From Salvelinus alpinus (lineage: Eukaryota; Chordata; Actinopteri; Salmoniformes; Salmonidae), in contig NC_092092.1 in the NCBI RefSeq assembly GCF_045679555.1, positions 7,371,643 to 7,435,642 of the forward strand: a DNA stretch of 64,000 nt, in the 5' to 3' direction. The position numbers and the translations under genes were made by a program. The notes below the pieces were generated by a model. It saw only the letters and a program-made list of their open reading frames with translations, was not told where the DNA came from and searched no databases. This document shows, one piece after another, positions 34,405-46,045 of the stretch (positions are counted from its first letter, which is position 1; each line of letters opens with the position of its first letter).

Positions 34405-36650
34405 TGGGAAACTGTAACCAGTGGAACCAGTGGAAGAGTCACAGCATCTCTCCTCTTTATAGTCCCAGTGGAAGAGTCACAGCACCTCTCCTCTTTATAG
34501 TCACAGTGAAAGAGTCCCAGTGTCTCTCCTCTTTATAGTCCCAGTGGAAGAGTCCCAGCATCTCTCCTCTTTATAGTCACAGTGGAAGAGTCCCAGTGTC
34601 TCCCCTCTTTATAGTCACAGTGGAAGAGTCCCAGCATCTCTCGTCTTTATGGTCCCAGTGGAAGAGTCCCAGCATCTCTCCTCTTTATAGTCACAGTGGA
34701 AGAGTCCCAGTGTCTCTCTTCTTTATAGTCACAGTGGAAGAGTCCCAGCATCTCCCCTCTTTATAGTCACAGTGGAAGAGTCCCAGCATCTCCCCTCTTT
34801 ATAGTCACAGTGGAAGAGTCCCAGTGTCTCTCTTCTTTATAGTCCCAGCGTCTCTCCTCTTTATAGTCACAGTAGAAGAGTCCCAGTGTCTCTCCTCTTT
34901 ATAGTCACAGTGGAAAAGTCCCAGTGTCTCTCCTCTTTATAGTCACAGTGGAAGAGTCCCAGCATCTCTCCTCTTTATAGTCACAGTGGAAGAGTCCCAG
35001 TGTCTCTCCTCTTTATAGTCACAGTGGAAGAGTCACAGCATCTCTCCTCTTTATAGTCACAGTGGAAGAGTCCCAGTGTCTCTCTTCTTTATAGTCACAG
35101 TGGAAGAGTCCCAGCATCTCTCCTCTTCATAGTCACAGGGGAAGAGTCCCAGCATCTCTCCTCTTTATGGTCCCAGCATCTCTCCTCTTTATAGTCACAG
35201 TGGAAGAGTCCCAGTGTCTCTCCTCTTTATAGTCCCAGTGGAAGAGTCACAGCATCTCTCCTCTTTATAGTCACAGTAGAAGAGTCCCAGCGTCTCTCCT
35301 CTTTATAGTCACAGTAGAAGAATCCCAGCATCTCTCCTCTTTATAGTCACAGTGGAAGAGTCCCAGCAGCTCTCCTCTTTATGGTCCCAGCATCTCTCCT
35401 CTTTATAGTCACAGTGGAAGAGTCCCAGCAGCTCTCCTCTTTATAGTCACAGTGGAAGAGTCCCAGCAGCTCTCCTCTTTATAGTCACAGTGGAAGAGTC
35501 CCAGCAGCTCTCCTCTTTATAGTCACAGTGGAAGAGTCCCAGCAGCTCTCCTCTTTATAGTCACAGTGGAAGAGTCCCAGCATCTCTCCTCTTTATAGTC
35601 ACAGTGGAAGAGTCCCAGCATCTCTCCTCTTTATAGTCACAGTGGAAGAGTCCCAGTGTCTCTCTTCTTTATAGTCCCAGCATCCCTCCTCTTTATAGTC
35701 ACAGTGGAAGAGTCCCAGCATCTCTCCTCTTTATAGTCACAGTGGAAGAGTCCCAGCATCTCTCCTCTTTATAGTCCCAGTGGAAGAGTCCCAGCATCTC
35801 TCCTCTTTATAGTCACAGTGGAAGAGTCCCAGCGTCTCTCCTCTTTATAGTCCCAGTGGAAGAGTCCCAGCATCTCTCCTCTTTATAGTCCCAGTGGAAG
35901 AGTCCCAGCATCTCTCCTCTTTATAGTCCCAGTGGAAGAGTCCCAGCATCTCTCCTCTTTATGGTCCCAGCATCTCTCCTCTTTATAGTCCCAGTGGAAG
36001 AGTCCCAGCATCTCTCCTCTTTATAGTCACAGTGGAAGAGTCCCAGCGTCTCTCCTCTTTATAGTCACAGTGGAAGAGTCCCAGCATCTCTCCTCTTTAT
36101 AGTCCCAGTGGAAGAGTCCCAGCATCTCTCCTCTTTATAGTCCCAGTGGAAGAGTCCCAGCATCTCTCCTCTTTATAGTCCCAGTGGAAGAGTCCCAGCA
36201 TCTCTCCTCTTTATAGTCCCAGTGGAAGAGTCCCAGCATCTCTCCTCTTTATAGTCCCAGTGGAAGAGTCCCAGCGTCTCTCCTCTTTATAGTCCCAGTG
36301 GAAGAGTCCCAGCATCTCTCCTCTTTATAGTCCCAGTGGAAGAGTCCCAGCATCTCTCCTCTTTATAGTCACAGTGGAAGAGTCCCAGCATCTCTCCTCT
36401 TTATAGTCACAGTGGAAGAGTCCCAGCATCTCTCCTCTTTATAGTCCCAGTGGAAGAGTCCCAGCATCTCTCCTCTTTATAGTCACAGTGGAAGAGTCAC
36501 AGCATCTCTCCTCTTTATAGTCACAGTGGAAGAGTCCCAGCATCTCTCCTCTTTATAGTCCCAGTGGAAGAGTCCCAGCATCTCTCCTCTTTATAGTCAC
36601 AGTGGAAGAGTCACAGCATCTCTCCTCTTTATAGTCCCAGTGTCTTTCAT
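34405..36650. repeat. 38-bp minisatellite, about 59 copies
   Basis: The unit is AGTCACAGTGGAAGAGTCCC plus AGCATCTCTCCTCTTTAT. Variants are CACAG/CCCAG, GCATC/GTGTC/GCAGC, and a few short units. Blocks of identical variants (GCAGC at 35360-35580; CCCAG at 35860-36360) suggest local higher-order amplification. The unit contains stops, so no long frame. Confidence 0.98.
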
Positions 36651-36799
36651 CTTTACTGATCTCTTGTCTTCCCCTTTCTCCGTCTCCGAGATTATAACTC
36701 ATTGAGAAAGCATTTCCCCAACCCACCAAATGCTATGTAATGACCTTTGGAATTGTGCTGACTTTTAGTTACTCAGAATTTGATTCATTTTGTGGTGAA

Positions 36800-37765
36800 T
36801 GAATCCATGAAAAAGTATTTGCCCTCTTTTCTGAATTTCTCTATTTTTGCATATTTTTGATACTGAATGTTATCAAATCCTCAACCAAAACCTAATATTT
36901 AGATAAAGGGAACCTGCGTTTACAAAGAACAAAATATATATAATGTAGTCCAAAAGGCTGTACTTCTGACCCATCTGCCAATAGAACATGCTTTCAAGAT
37001 TATTGATGATCTTCCAGGATCTTCCAGGTGCCTTTTGGTAAACCTGAGTCAACTTTTTGGATGACATGCCTGGCAAAAAGCAAACAGTGCATTCTACAGT
37101 AAGAACCTCATACCAACGGTCCAGCATGGTGGTGGTAGTATGATGGTTAGGGGTCAGCATGGTGGTGGTAGTATGATGGTTTGGGGATGCTTTGCTGCCT
37201 CAGGACCTGGACGACTTGCCTTCATAGAAGGAACCATGAATTCTGCTCTGTATCAGAGAATTCTACAGGAGAATGTCAGGCCACCCGTCTGTGAGCCGAA
37301 GAGCTGCTGGGTCATGCAGCAAGACAATGATCTAAAACACACAAGACTACATGAAAATGTCTCAAAAGCAACAAATGTGAAGTTTTGGACTGACCTAGTC
37401 AAAGTCCAGACCTAATTCAAATTGAAATGTGGCAGGACTTGAAGCAAACATGGCTGAGTTACAGCTGTTCTGCATGAAAGAGTGGGCCAAAATTCCTCCA
37501 CAGTGACGTGAAAGACTGATCAACAACTACAGGAAGTGTTTGGTTTCAGTCATTGCAGCTAAAGAATGCACCAAGCTAATACTTTTTCACACAGGGGAAT
37601 TGGGTGTTGCATAATTTTGTTAAATAAAATCTGTTATTTGTAAACTTAGGTTCCCTTTATCTAATATTAGGTTTTGGTTGAAGATATGATAACGTTAAGT
37701 ATAAAAAATGTGCAAACATAGAGAATCAGAAAGGGGGTAAATACTTTTTCGCTATTAGGTGCCGA
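36800..37765 (+). mobile_element. Tc1-like transposon, internally deleted
   Basis: Inverted ends: GAAAAAGTATTTGCCCTCTT near 36809 and AAAGGGGGTAAATACTTTTT near 37732-37751, plus the mirrored TTCCCTTTATCTAATATTAG pair. Transposase piece 37140-37590 (+) has GGGSMMVWGCFAASGPGRL and MQQDNDLKHT (second Asp). The N-terminal half is deleted, and a 34-bp stretch (GTCAGCATGGTGGTGGTAGT region) is duplicated. Confidence 0.85.
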
Positions 37766-37959
37766 AAATGGTAAAATCATGATTTACTCTATGGTATGTT
37801 CGTTGACAACCAACATTAAGGCATTGCTTTTCCACTATGTCAACAAAACATGTATATACTAATTGAAAGTAAAGGGATGTCGGTGAACAAATGAGTTGTC
37901 AAGGCTACGACGGCGCCGGTGTAATGAGTGGAGCTTCCTCAGGTGTTCAAAAGCTCCTA

Positions 37960-38200
37960 TCAGACCGACAGCCTAATGTTTCTTAGGTAGTTCTTTATGC
38001 GTTTTAGTTTAGAAAACGATCTCTCCGCAGGCAATTACAGGGATGGTAAAAACAGCTTGATTGCCGTAGCAACATCAGGGAAACTGCGCAGAAGGGAGGA
38101 GTACATCGAAAACAGCGGTTCAGCAACATCTTTAATTGAGCCTCTCATTCTGAATTTCCGGTGTTGTGCCGAAAATCTCCCCTCTGCCAGAATTCCCTTC
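37960..38200 (-). pseudogene. hAT transposase C-terminal (dimerisation) fragment
   Basis: The minus strand reads AERSFSKLKRIKNYLRNIRL at about 38030-37965, preceded by FPDVATAIKLFLPSL with a stop between them. This matches the conserved C-terminal hAT dimerisation segment (S.ERSFS.LK.IK..LR). GGGGAAGCCTGGCTTCCCTT near 38820 may be another part of the same family. Confidence 0.75.
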
Positions 38201-38507
38201 TAATGTCCGTCATTTTGTGGCTAGAGTCAAATACTTTCTGTGGCACACATCAGAGTCCAGTACTTTCTATAGAACAAACTTCACGTCAGGATAAGCAACC
38301 GAAATTAATGATTAATGTATGTGTGTTATAATTAAACATAGAGGAGGGAGTAAAATGTTGGCAACCAATAAACATTTCAGAACAGCTATGGCTGAATTAT
38401 TATCCTTACACTTTCAAAAATGCTAGTCGAATAAGACATGGGAGAGATGACGAATTTTGGCAAAGAGATTTATTTGTAGACTAATACAAATCAGTAGCGG
38501 ATTTAGG

Positions 38508-38773
38508 TCCGGGCGACATACAAGAACCCGTCGCACACTAATCCATAAAACATGAACTTAACAATAAACAATCTCTGACAAGGACATGAGGGGAAACAGA
38601 GGGTTAAATACAGAACAATTAATGAATGGGATTGGAACCAGGTGTGTAAGAAGACCAGACAAAACCAATGGAAAATGAAACATAGATCAATGATGGCTAG
38701 AAGACCGGTGACGTCGATCGCCGAGCACCGCCCAAACAAGGAGAGGCATCGACTTCGGCAGAAGTCGTGACAG
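38508..38773 (-). mobile_element. LTR fragment, reverse orientation
   Basis: On the minus strand it starts TGTCACGACTTCTGCCGAAG at 38773 and runs through GTTTGGGCGGTGCTCGGCGA to about 38508. It has gypsy-LTR style with an abrupt end. Confidence 0.6.
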
Positions 38774-39117
38774 AAACAGAGAGACGAAAGATAAATTATA
38801 TTATTTCTTATATTTTTTGGGGAAGCCTGGCTTCCCTTGGCATCCATGAATAAACAGAAAGTTACAAGTGACCAAATCGGATTTTGCGTGTTTAGGCAGC
38901 AGTGATTTGCTGACATGGATGCTGTAGCGAGTGAACTGAGAGTCGGAAAGCAAGTACAGGGAGTGAGTGTTTTAATAAATAAACAAACAAACCAATAAAC
39001 ACAAAAGACACACCGACATGAAAACAGAGTCAATAAAAGCTGAGGAAAGAACGAAGGGGAGTGACAGATATAGGGAAGATAATCAAGGAGGTGATGGAGT
39101 CCAGGTGAGTGTCATGA

Positions 39118-39955
39118 GCACGGTGTTGGTGTTAAATGCTGAGCTGTAGTCAATGAACAGCATTCTCACATAAGTGTTCCTTTTGTCCAGGTGAGAAAGG
39201 GCAGTGTGGAGTGTGATTGAGATTGCGTCATCTGTGGATCAGTTGGGGCGGTATGTGAATTGGAGTGGGTCTAGGGTTTCTGGGATAATGGTGTTTATGT
39301 GAGCCATGACCAGCCTTTCAAAGCACTTCATGGCTACTGACGTGAGTGCCACGGGGCGGTAATCATTTAGGCAGGTTACCTTCGCTTCCTTGGGCACAGG
39401 GACTATGATGGTCTGCTTAAAACATGTAGGTATTACAGACTAGGTCAGAGTGAGGTTGAAAATGTCAGTGAAGACACTTGACAGTTGGCCTGCGCATGCT
39501 TTGAGTACACGTCCTGGTAATCCGTCTGGCCCAGCGGCTTTGTGAATGTTGACCTGTTTAAAGGTTTTGTTCACATCGGCTACCGAGAGTGTTATCACAC
39601 AGTCATCCAGAACAGCTGGTGCTCTCGTGCATGCTTCAGTGTTGCTTGCCTCGAAGCAAGCATAAAAGGCATTTAGCTCGTCTGGTATGCTCGCGTCACT
39701 GGGCAGCTCGTGTCTGGGTTTCCCTTTGTAGTCCGTAATAGTTTTCAAGCCTTGCCACATCCGAGTGTCAAAGCCGGTGTAGTAGGATTCAATCTTAATC
39801 CTGTATTGACGCTTTGCTTGTTTGATGGTTCATCTGAGGGCATAGCGGGATTTCTTATAAGCATCCGGATTAGTCTCCCACCCCTTGAAAGCGGCAGCAC
39901 TAGCCTTTAGCTCAATGCGGATTTTGCTTGTAATCCATGGCTTCTGGTTGGGATA
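39118..39955 (-). pseudogene. LINE (L2/CR1-like) reverse transcriptase fragment
   Basis: The minus strand reads MWQGLKTITDYKGKPRHELP, then [50 protein letters not shown] and [10 protein letters not shown], where it is truncated at about 39118. That covers the linker and RT blocks up to the first catalytic Asp. In-frame stops are present. Together with 40868-41390 it looks like one element whose endonuclease middle is missing. Confidence 0.85.
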
Positions 39956-39964
39956 TGTACAGTT

Positions 39965-40866
39965 GAAGTTGGAAGTTTACATACACCTTAGTCAAATACA
40001 TTTAAACTCAGTTTTTCACAATTCCTGACATTTAATCTTAGTAAAAATTCCCTGTCTTAAGGCAGTTAGGATCACCACTTTATTTTAAGTGTGTGAAATG
40101 TCAGAATAATAGTAGAGAGAATTATTTATTTCAGCTTTATTTCTTTCATCACATTCCCAGTGGGTCAGATGTTTACATACACCCAATTAGAATTTGGTAG
40201 CATTGCCTTTAAATTGTTTAACTTGGGTTAAACGTTTAGGGTAGCCTTCCACAAGCTTCCCACAATAGGTTGGGTGAATTTTGGCCCAATCCTCCCGACA
40301 GAGCTAGTGTAACTGAGTCAGGTTTGTAGGCCTCCTTGCTCGCACACACTTTTTCAGTTCTGCCCACAAATTGTCAAAAGGATTGAGGTCAGGGCTTTGT
40401 GATGGCCTCTCCAATACCTTGACTTTGTCATCCTTAAGCCATTTTGCCACAACTTTGGAAGTATGCTTGGGGTCATTGTCCATTTGGAAGACCCATTTGC
40501 GACCAAGCTTTAACTTCCTGACTGATGTCTTGAGATGTTGCTTCAATATATCCACATAATTTTCCTCCCTCATGAAGCCATCTATTTTGTGAAGTGCACC
40601 AGTCCCTCTTGCAGCAAAGCACCCCCACAACATGATGCTGCCACCCCCGTGCTTCACGGTTGGGATGGTGCTCTTCGGCTTGCAAGCATCCCCCTTTTTC
40701 CTCCAAACATAACAACGGTCATTATGGCCACACAGTTCTGTTTTTGTTTCATCAGACCAGAGGACATTTCTCCAAAAAGTATGATCTTTGTCCCCATGTA
40801 CAGTTGCAAACCGTACTCTGGCTTTTTATGGCGGTTTTGTAGTAGTGGCTTCTTCCTTGCTTAGCT
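39965..40866 (-). mobile_element. Sleeping-Beauty-type Tc1 transposon, right end lost
   Basis: The left inverted repeat starts CAGTTGAAGTTGGAAGTTTA after a TA and keeps the inner repeat GGGTCAGATGTTTACATACA. Minus-strand transposase: [34 protein letters not shown] (second Asp) and LNPFDNLWAELKK. The last replaces the usual IE with FD, so the catalytic Glu is Asp. It breaks off at 40866 inside the transposase and joins LINE 5' sequence. It is the same family as 3032-4553. Confidence 0.88.
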
Positions 40867-40867
40867 G

Positions 40868-41390
40868 CCTTCCCGCTAGGTTTATATTGTCCATTTCGTC
40901 GTTCAGCCACATCTCGGTGAAACATAAGATGTTACAGTTTTTAATGTCCCGTTGGTATGATAATCTTAATCGTAGGTCATCCATTTTATTTTCCAATGAT
41001 TGCACGTTAGCAAGAAGAACGGATGGCAGTGGGATTTTACTCGCTAGCCTCTGGATTGTCAGAAGGCTGCCCGATCTGCGGCCCCTTTTCCGGTGTCTTT
41101 TCTTCACGCAAATGGCGTGGATCTGGGCCTGTTTCAGTGAAAGCAGGATATCCTTCTCGTCAAACTCTTTAAAGGAAAAAGTTTCTTCCAGTCCGCGGTG
41201 AGTAATCGCTGTCCTGATGTCCAGAAGTTATTTTTGGTCATAAGAGACGGTAGCAGCAACATTATGTAAACAATATGTTAAAAAACAAGTTACACAAAAT
41301 GCAAAAAAATAACAAAATAGCACAATTGTTTGGGAGAATGTCAAACGTCAGCCATGTTCTCCGGCGCCATCTTAAACACAATTAACACGC
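40868..41390 (-). pseudogene. LINE 5' end and endonuclease start (same family as 39118-39955)
   Basis: The minus strand from about 41107 reads MKKRHRKRGRRSGSLL, then LPSVLLANVQSLENKMDDLR and ILCFTEMWLNDEMDNINLAG, which is the start of an APE-type endonuclease (LLANVRSL, TE.WL). The coding stretch ends at 40868, where the Tc1 begins. The 5' UTR runs to about 41390. Confidence 0.82.
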
Positions 41391-42259
41391 TAGTTAGCTA
41401 CCACTTGTTCTTGTCAAACTGTTAACAGAGTAGCTAGCAAGCAACAAGTTATGCCAAATAACAGTCTAAAAACTACTTGAGGGCAAATAAATCAGATTTT
41501 ACCGTTCAGAGAAGTCTCATGGCCAGGAATCACATTTCTATCTGACGTCAAACAACCTACAAAGCTGTCTTGAAATATCAGATTCCATGTGCATTTTGGC
41601 TGGTTAGACTGCAGGAAAGAGAACAGATATGAATCGGATATGCAAAACAAATTGCTTTGAGTCACTTCAAACTGTCAATGTGAACAAGGCTTTAGACAAG
41701 CTAGCTACTCTAACTTGATTGATAGCCTGAAATGGCTCTTGGTAGCTTGTTATGAGAATGGGAACCTATCTGGGCTATCTAAAGCCAACTCCACAAAAAT
41801 ACTCGGTGGCTAGTAGTACTACAGAAAAACAAAAACAAAGGTATAAATTGTATTTGTATTTTTTTTTTAAATGGACAAATCTGAGGGGGCAGTTTATTTT
41901 TTGTGGAAAAAATATCAGAATTGGTCTGCCTGTGTGAACACAGCCATTGTGACCATAGCAACGCTATTCCTCTAACGCTGTCGTCTCACGTCTGACTTTA
42001 TTGTAGTCTGGGGTGTATTCACTAGGAACTAAACAGAACGAAATGGGGCTGGACCTAGCTGAATTTGTCAAATAGAAACGCTAGTTTTCGTTGCAAAACA
42101 AAACTGTTTGGACTAATGATTACACCCCGTAGTAAGTGTTCCCTCTCTCCCAATTGCCAGCATCTGTTGCTCATTTCACAATAGTCCCGCCCATGCCGTG
42201 TCGTGCTGTGCTGTGCGGCGCTCCGGTCTATTAGTCAAATAGTTCTTCTGGTTTAGATG
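41391..42259. other. Non-coding DNA upstream of the sialyltransferase gene
   Basis: No gene seen. GC-richer DNA with a CCCGCCC motif at about 42186 precedes the putative first exon and could hold its promoter. Confidence 0.3.
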
Positions 42260-42326
42260 ACTTTCTACTGTCGCTACTCTCCTACTATGCAGACAGATTA
42301 CTGTCACTAAAGAAGACTCGTCACAG
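42260..42326 (+). other. Candidate 5' UTR exon of the sialyltransferase gene
   Basis: The sequence ends CTCGTCACAG followed by GTAAGT, a strong donor. The next acceptor on the strand with a translated ATG is at about 45907. Inference from position only. Confidence 0.35.
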
Positions 42327-44340
42327 GTAAGTGGATAAGGGGACATTTTAACTTTTTATTTCCTATGTTTAGCTTTGTGTTGTGAGAAGGGAGGAGAGAT
42401 CTGAGAGTAGTGACTTGCTGTTTCTCTGAGGGTGATCATGGTAATCGGTGCAAAAACATAAACTTTAACAAATACCTTAAAGTTTACAGCTTTCTACTTA
42501 GGATTCATTCAGATTTTTAGCAGAACCAAAAAAACATAGGAATTAAATCAAAAGAGGGAAAGTATTTTATTATCATCATCATTATTAAACTTAAAGGAAC
42601 TAAAGGCACAGCCAAGATTATAAAATACATTTTAAGACCTTTTAAGGTAAAATGTTTGCTGTCTCTATTCTCCACCAAATGTCAAAGTTTCCACATGTGT
42701 TGAACAGGGCTAATCTGAGGATCTAGGTTTTCCTTCCATTCCCCTGGTCATCTATCTTCAAACAAACACTGAAGCAAAAGTAAATCAGTTACATTTTTAT
42801 GACATCTGTCTTACAGTAGTTTTTGATAAATGTTTACTGATGTATTCATTACCTTTTTTAGTATGTTTCAAAGATTTACTCTACACTACTTTGACAACAC
42901 AAACTAGGTCCAGGATAGCTCTCTGCATTCTTCCTTCTTCCTACAGTTTTCATCCATTAGCCTTGCCCAACGACTGGCTCATGTGAACTACAATCTCGAC
43001 GCTGTGTTTTTAACGTTGATAATCATCGCATGCGATTATGGGCTTGGAAATATATGGCCGTTTTAAAAAAATCTTTCATCAGCTAGAGAGAATGTACCAG
43101 TTACACAGCCATACAGCCATACAGCCATGGATGCTGCCATCTAACCAGACTACACTTCCTCAGTAAAGCTTGTACACAGGTGTCCGGAGCGTGCTAGAAG
43201 GCTAACTCCAGGGTGTAGATGTCTCCCACACTACCTCCGGAGGTGGTCGCCTGTCTGATTTCCGTAAACAAGCACTGTAACATGGAGAAATGACCTTAAC
43301 AGATGTCTCCCAAACACAGACTCAACCTTTTGTATCTGTGCCATTCTAGGGTATGTGACAGAATGGGTAGTGCCATTGAGGCTACCTCCATTTTTAAAGT
43401 AGTCAATTTTCTTCACAATTGTCTGATCCCTCCTGGTGACCTGGTTGGACATGACTCCTACAGGGTCACCAGGAGGGATCACCAATGAATTGGAAGTCCC
43501 ACTCAGTTGACTACATTAAAATGGGGGAAGCCCTCAATGGTGCTGCCCGTGCTAATACAGACTTTGGACCACTAAAGTCCTCTATCATTCTCAATGCTGC
43601 CACACTAACTCTGGAGGTAGTGTGTGAGTCATCTACTGTACCCTACATACCCCTCTCTGAGTGGTACAGCGTAAAGACAATGGCTCTCCCACATCACATG
43701 CCCCTGCAAGAATGACCTTAGTACCAGTAGACAGTATTTTATTTATTTTATTTTTTGCTCTGTTAGCCCAATTTTTGAAAATGTAAAGGCTTTTATAATA
43801 TCCACACCCTTTTGAATCGTGGCATTGATCAAGTGTGTATGTGCGGTATGGTTTTAGATGAGAAGCTCCTGTATAGTTTGTATTGCTGTCTTTATTTTGT
43901 TAGTCTAAATGTTACGGTATGCTAATAGCTGCACTCCTACATGAAGCAGGAATGTGGCTTTGGCCACTCCACATCCAAGGCTAGGGTAAACAGACAAGTT
44001 TAATCTGTTGTTAAAGAGTATGCATTTCACTCATGTAAATCCAATCAGAACAGAATGTAGTGCCTAAGGCCATTTTTTTCTTCTGCCCAGCACTGTGTTT
44101 ACCATGTCATTGTAGTCAGAGGGAGGTGACAGATGAGGTATAGAAGTGTGTGGTCTCATATAGGTGCTAATGGGAGTACTCTACCAGAGGAACTGGTAGA
44201 GTACATTTAAAATGATAGTCACAGCCAGGGGGAGGAGCATGTGAAGAATACATTGATTGCACCCCAAAAGCCCTTTTTTTTTAATTTTTTTAATTAAAAT
44301 GTTTATTCTGTATAGTCCACTGCCTTTGACCAGAGCCACT
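42327..44340. repeat. Presumed first intron with interspersed repeats
   Basis: No gene seen. 43200-43720 is a salmonid repeat with a 17-bp inverted pair (GATCCCTCCTGGTGACC at 43425-43441 against its complement at about 43463-43480). A small 12-bp-stem hairpin (GTACTCTACCAG) lies near 44173-44202. Confidence 0.4.
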
Positions 44341-44344
44341 TGGG

Positions 44345-45305
44345 ACAGAGACATTTCTTCAGAGTAGTGATGTGATTCTGGTTTCCTGGTGTTGCCATTA
44401 CTTGTGCCAGGAAAATAACCTCTCCCTCAACGTCAACAAAACAAAGGTGCTGATCATGGACTTCAGGAAACAGCAGATGGTGCACACCCCTATCCACATC
44501 GACGGGACAGCAGTGGAGAAGGTGGAAAACTTCAAGTTCCTCAGCATACACATCACTGACATTCTGAAATTGTCATCCCACACAGACATGAGGCTGAAGA
44601 AATTCGGCCTGGCCCCTACGAGCCTCACAAACTTTAATATGTAAAATTGAGAGCATCCTGTCCGGCTCTATCACCGACTGGTACGGCAACTGTACCTCCC
44701 GCAACTGCAGGGCTCTCGAGGGTGGTGCGGTCTGCCCAACTCATCACCGGGGGCACACTGCCTGCCCTCCCGGACACCTACAGCACCCAATGTCATAGGA
44801 AGGCTAAAATGATAATCAAGGACATCAACCACCTGAGCCACGGTCTGTTCACCCAGTTATCATCCAGAAGGCGAGGTCATTACAGGTGCATCAAAGCTGG
44901 GACCGTGACACTGAAAAACAGCTTCTATCTAAAGTTCATCACTGTTAAATAACCATCACCAGCCGGCTACCACCCGATTACTCAACCCTGCACCTTAGAG
45001 GCTGCTGCCCTATGTACATAGACATGGAATCACTGGTCACTTTAATAATAGAACACTGGTCACTTTAATAATATTTACTTACTGCTTTACTCATCTCATA
45101 TGTATATACTGTATTCTACTGTATTCTAGTCAGTGCCACTCTGACATTGCTTGTCCTATTATTTATATATTCCATTATTTAACTTTTTAGATTTGTGAAC
45201 TGTTAGATATTACTGTACTGTTGGAGCTAGGAACACAAGCATTTCGCTACACCTGCAATAACATCTGGTAAATGTGTTGTATGTGACCAATAACATTTTA
45301 TTTGA
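44345..45305 (+). mobile_element. LINE (L2/CR1-like) 3' end, 5' truncated
   Basis: Plus-strand reading CQENNLSLNVNKTKVLIMDF, then VHTPIHIDGTAVEKVENFKF and further C-terminal pieces with frameshifts to about 44950, is RT downstream of the YADD box. The 3' UTR ends TGTGACCAATAACATTTTATTTGA. It is probably the same family as the minus-strand LINE at 39-41 kb. Confidence 0.85.
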
Positions 45306-45597
45306 CTACCCACTAGTAGGGGTGAGCGGGGTGAGAGGGGTTAGTAGGGGTGAGCGGGGTTAGTAGGGTTGAACAGGGTTAGTAGGGGTGAGCGGGGTTG
45401 AACAGGGGTGAGAGGGGTTAGTAGGGTTGAACAGGGTTGAACAGGGGTGAGCGGGGTTAGTAGGGTTGAGCAGGGTTAAACAGGTTGAGCAGGGTTCGTA
45501 GGGTTGAGCAGGGGTGAGCGGGGTTGAGCAGGGGTGAGCGGGGTTAGTAGGGTTAAACAGGTTGCGCAGGGTTCGTAGGGGTGAGCAGGGTTGTCAG
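45306..45597. repeat. Irregular G-rich minisatellite
   Basis: Mixed units of GGGTTAGTAGGGGTGAGCGG and GGGTTGAACAGG, about 11-22 bp, abutting the LINE 3' end. Confidence 0.85.
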
Positions 45598-46045
45598 AGA
45601 TGGTACATTTGACAGTTACTCTGCCATCACTGTGTTGTTCTGGAAGGATGAAGGCTTCACCTGGTCAGAGGGAGTTCCTGTACCATGAGCCATCAGTGGC
45701 AATAAACAGTCCAAAGTAAATACCCATCTGCCCCTAAAATAGAGGGATCTGAAAGAATACAGAAATCCTGTATTTTGTGGTCAGAGGTTTAATTAAAAAG
45801 GGATTATTGGGAGCAGCTCTGTTGACATGGTGAGGTAAAGTTTGCTCTCTCCATTTTATCTCTGTCCGTCTCCCCTGTTTCTCCTCTCTCTCTCTCTCTC
45901 TCTCCAGACTGTGGTAAGAGAGTCCCCAGAGTAGTGTGCACCTCTGTGGACTCATTTTACAGTCAACTCAGCCCTTGTCTCTTTCCTCGTTGCTCCCCTG
46001 AAAACCCGAACTCAGGACATCGGTGACTCCCCACATTCCTCCTCC

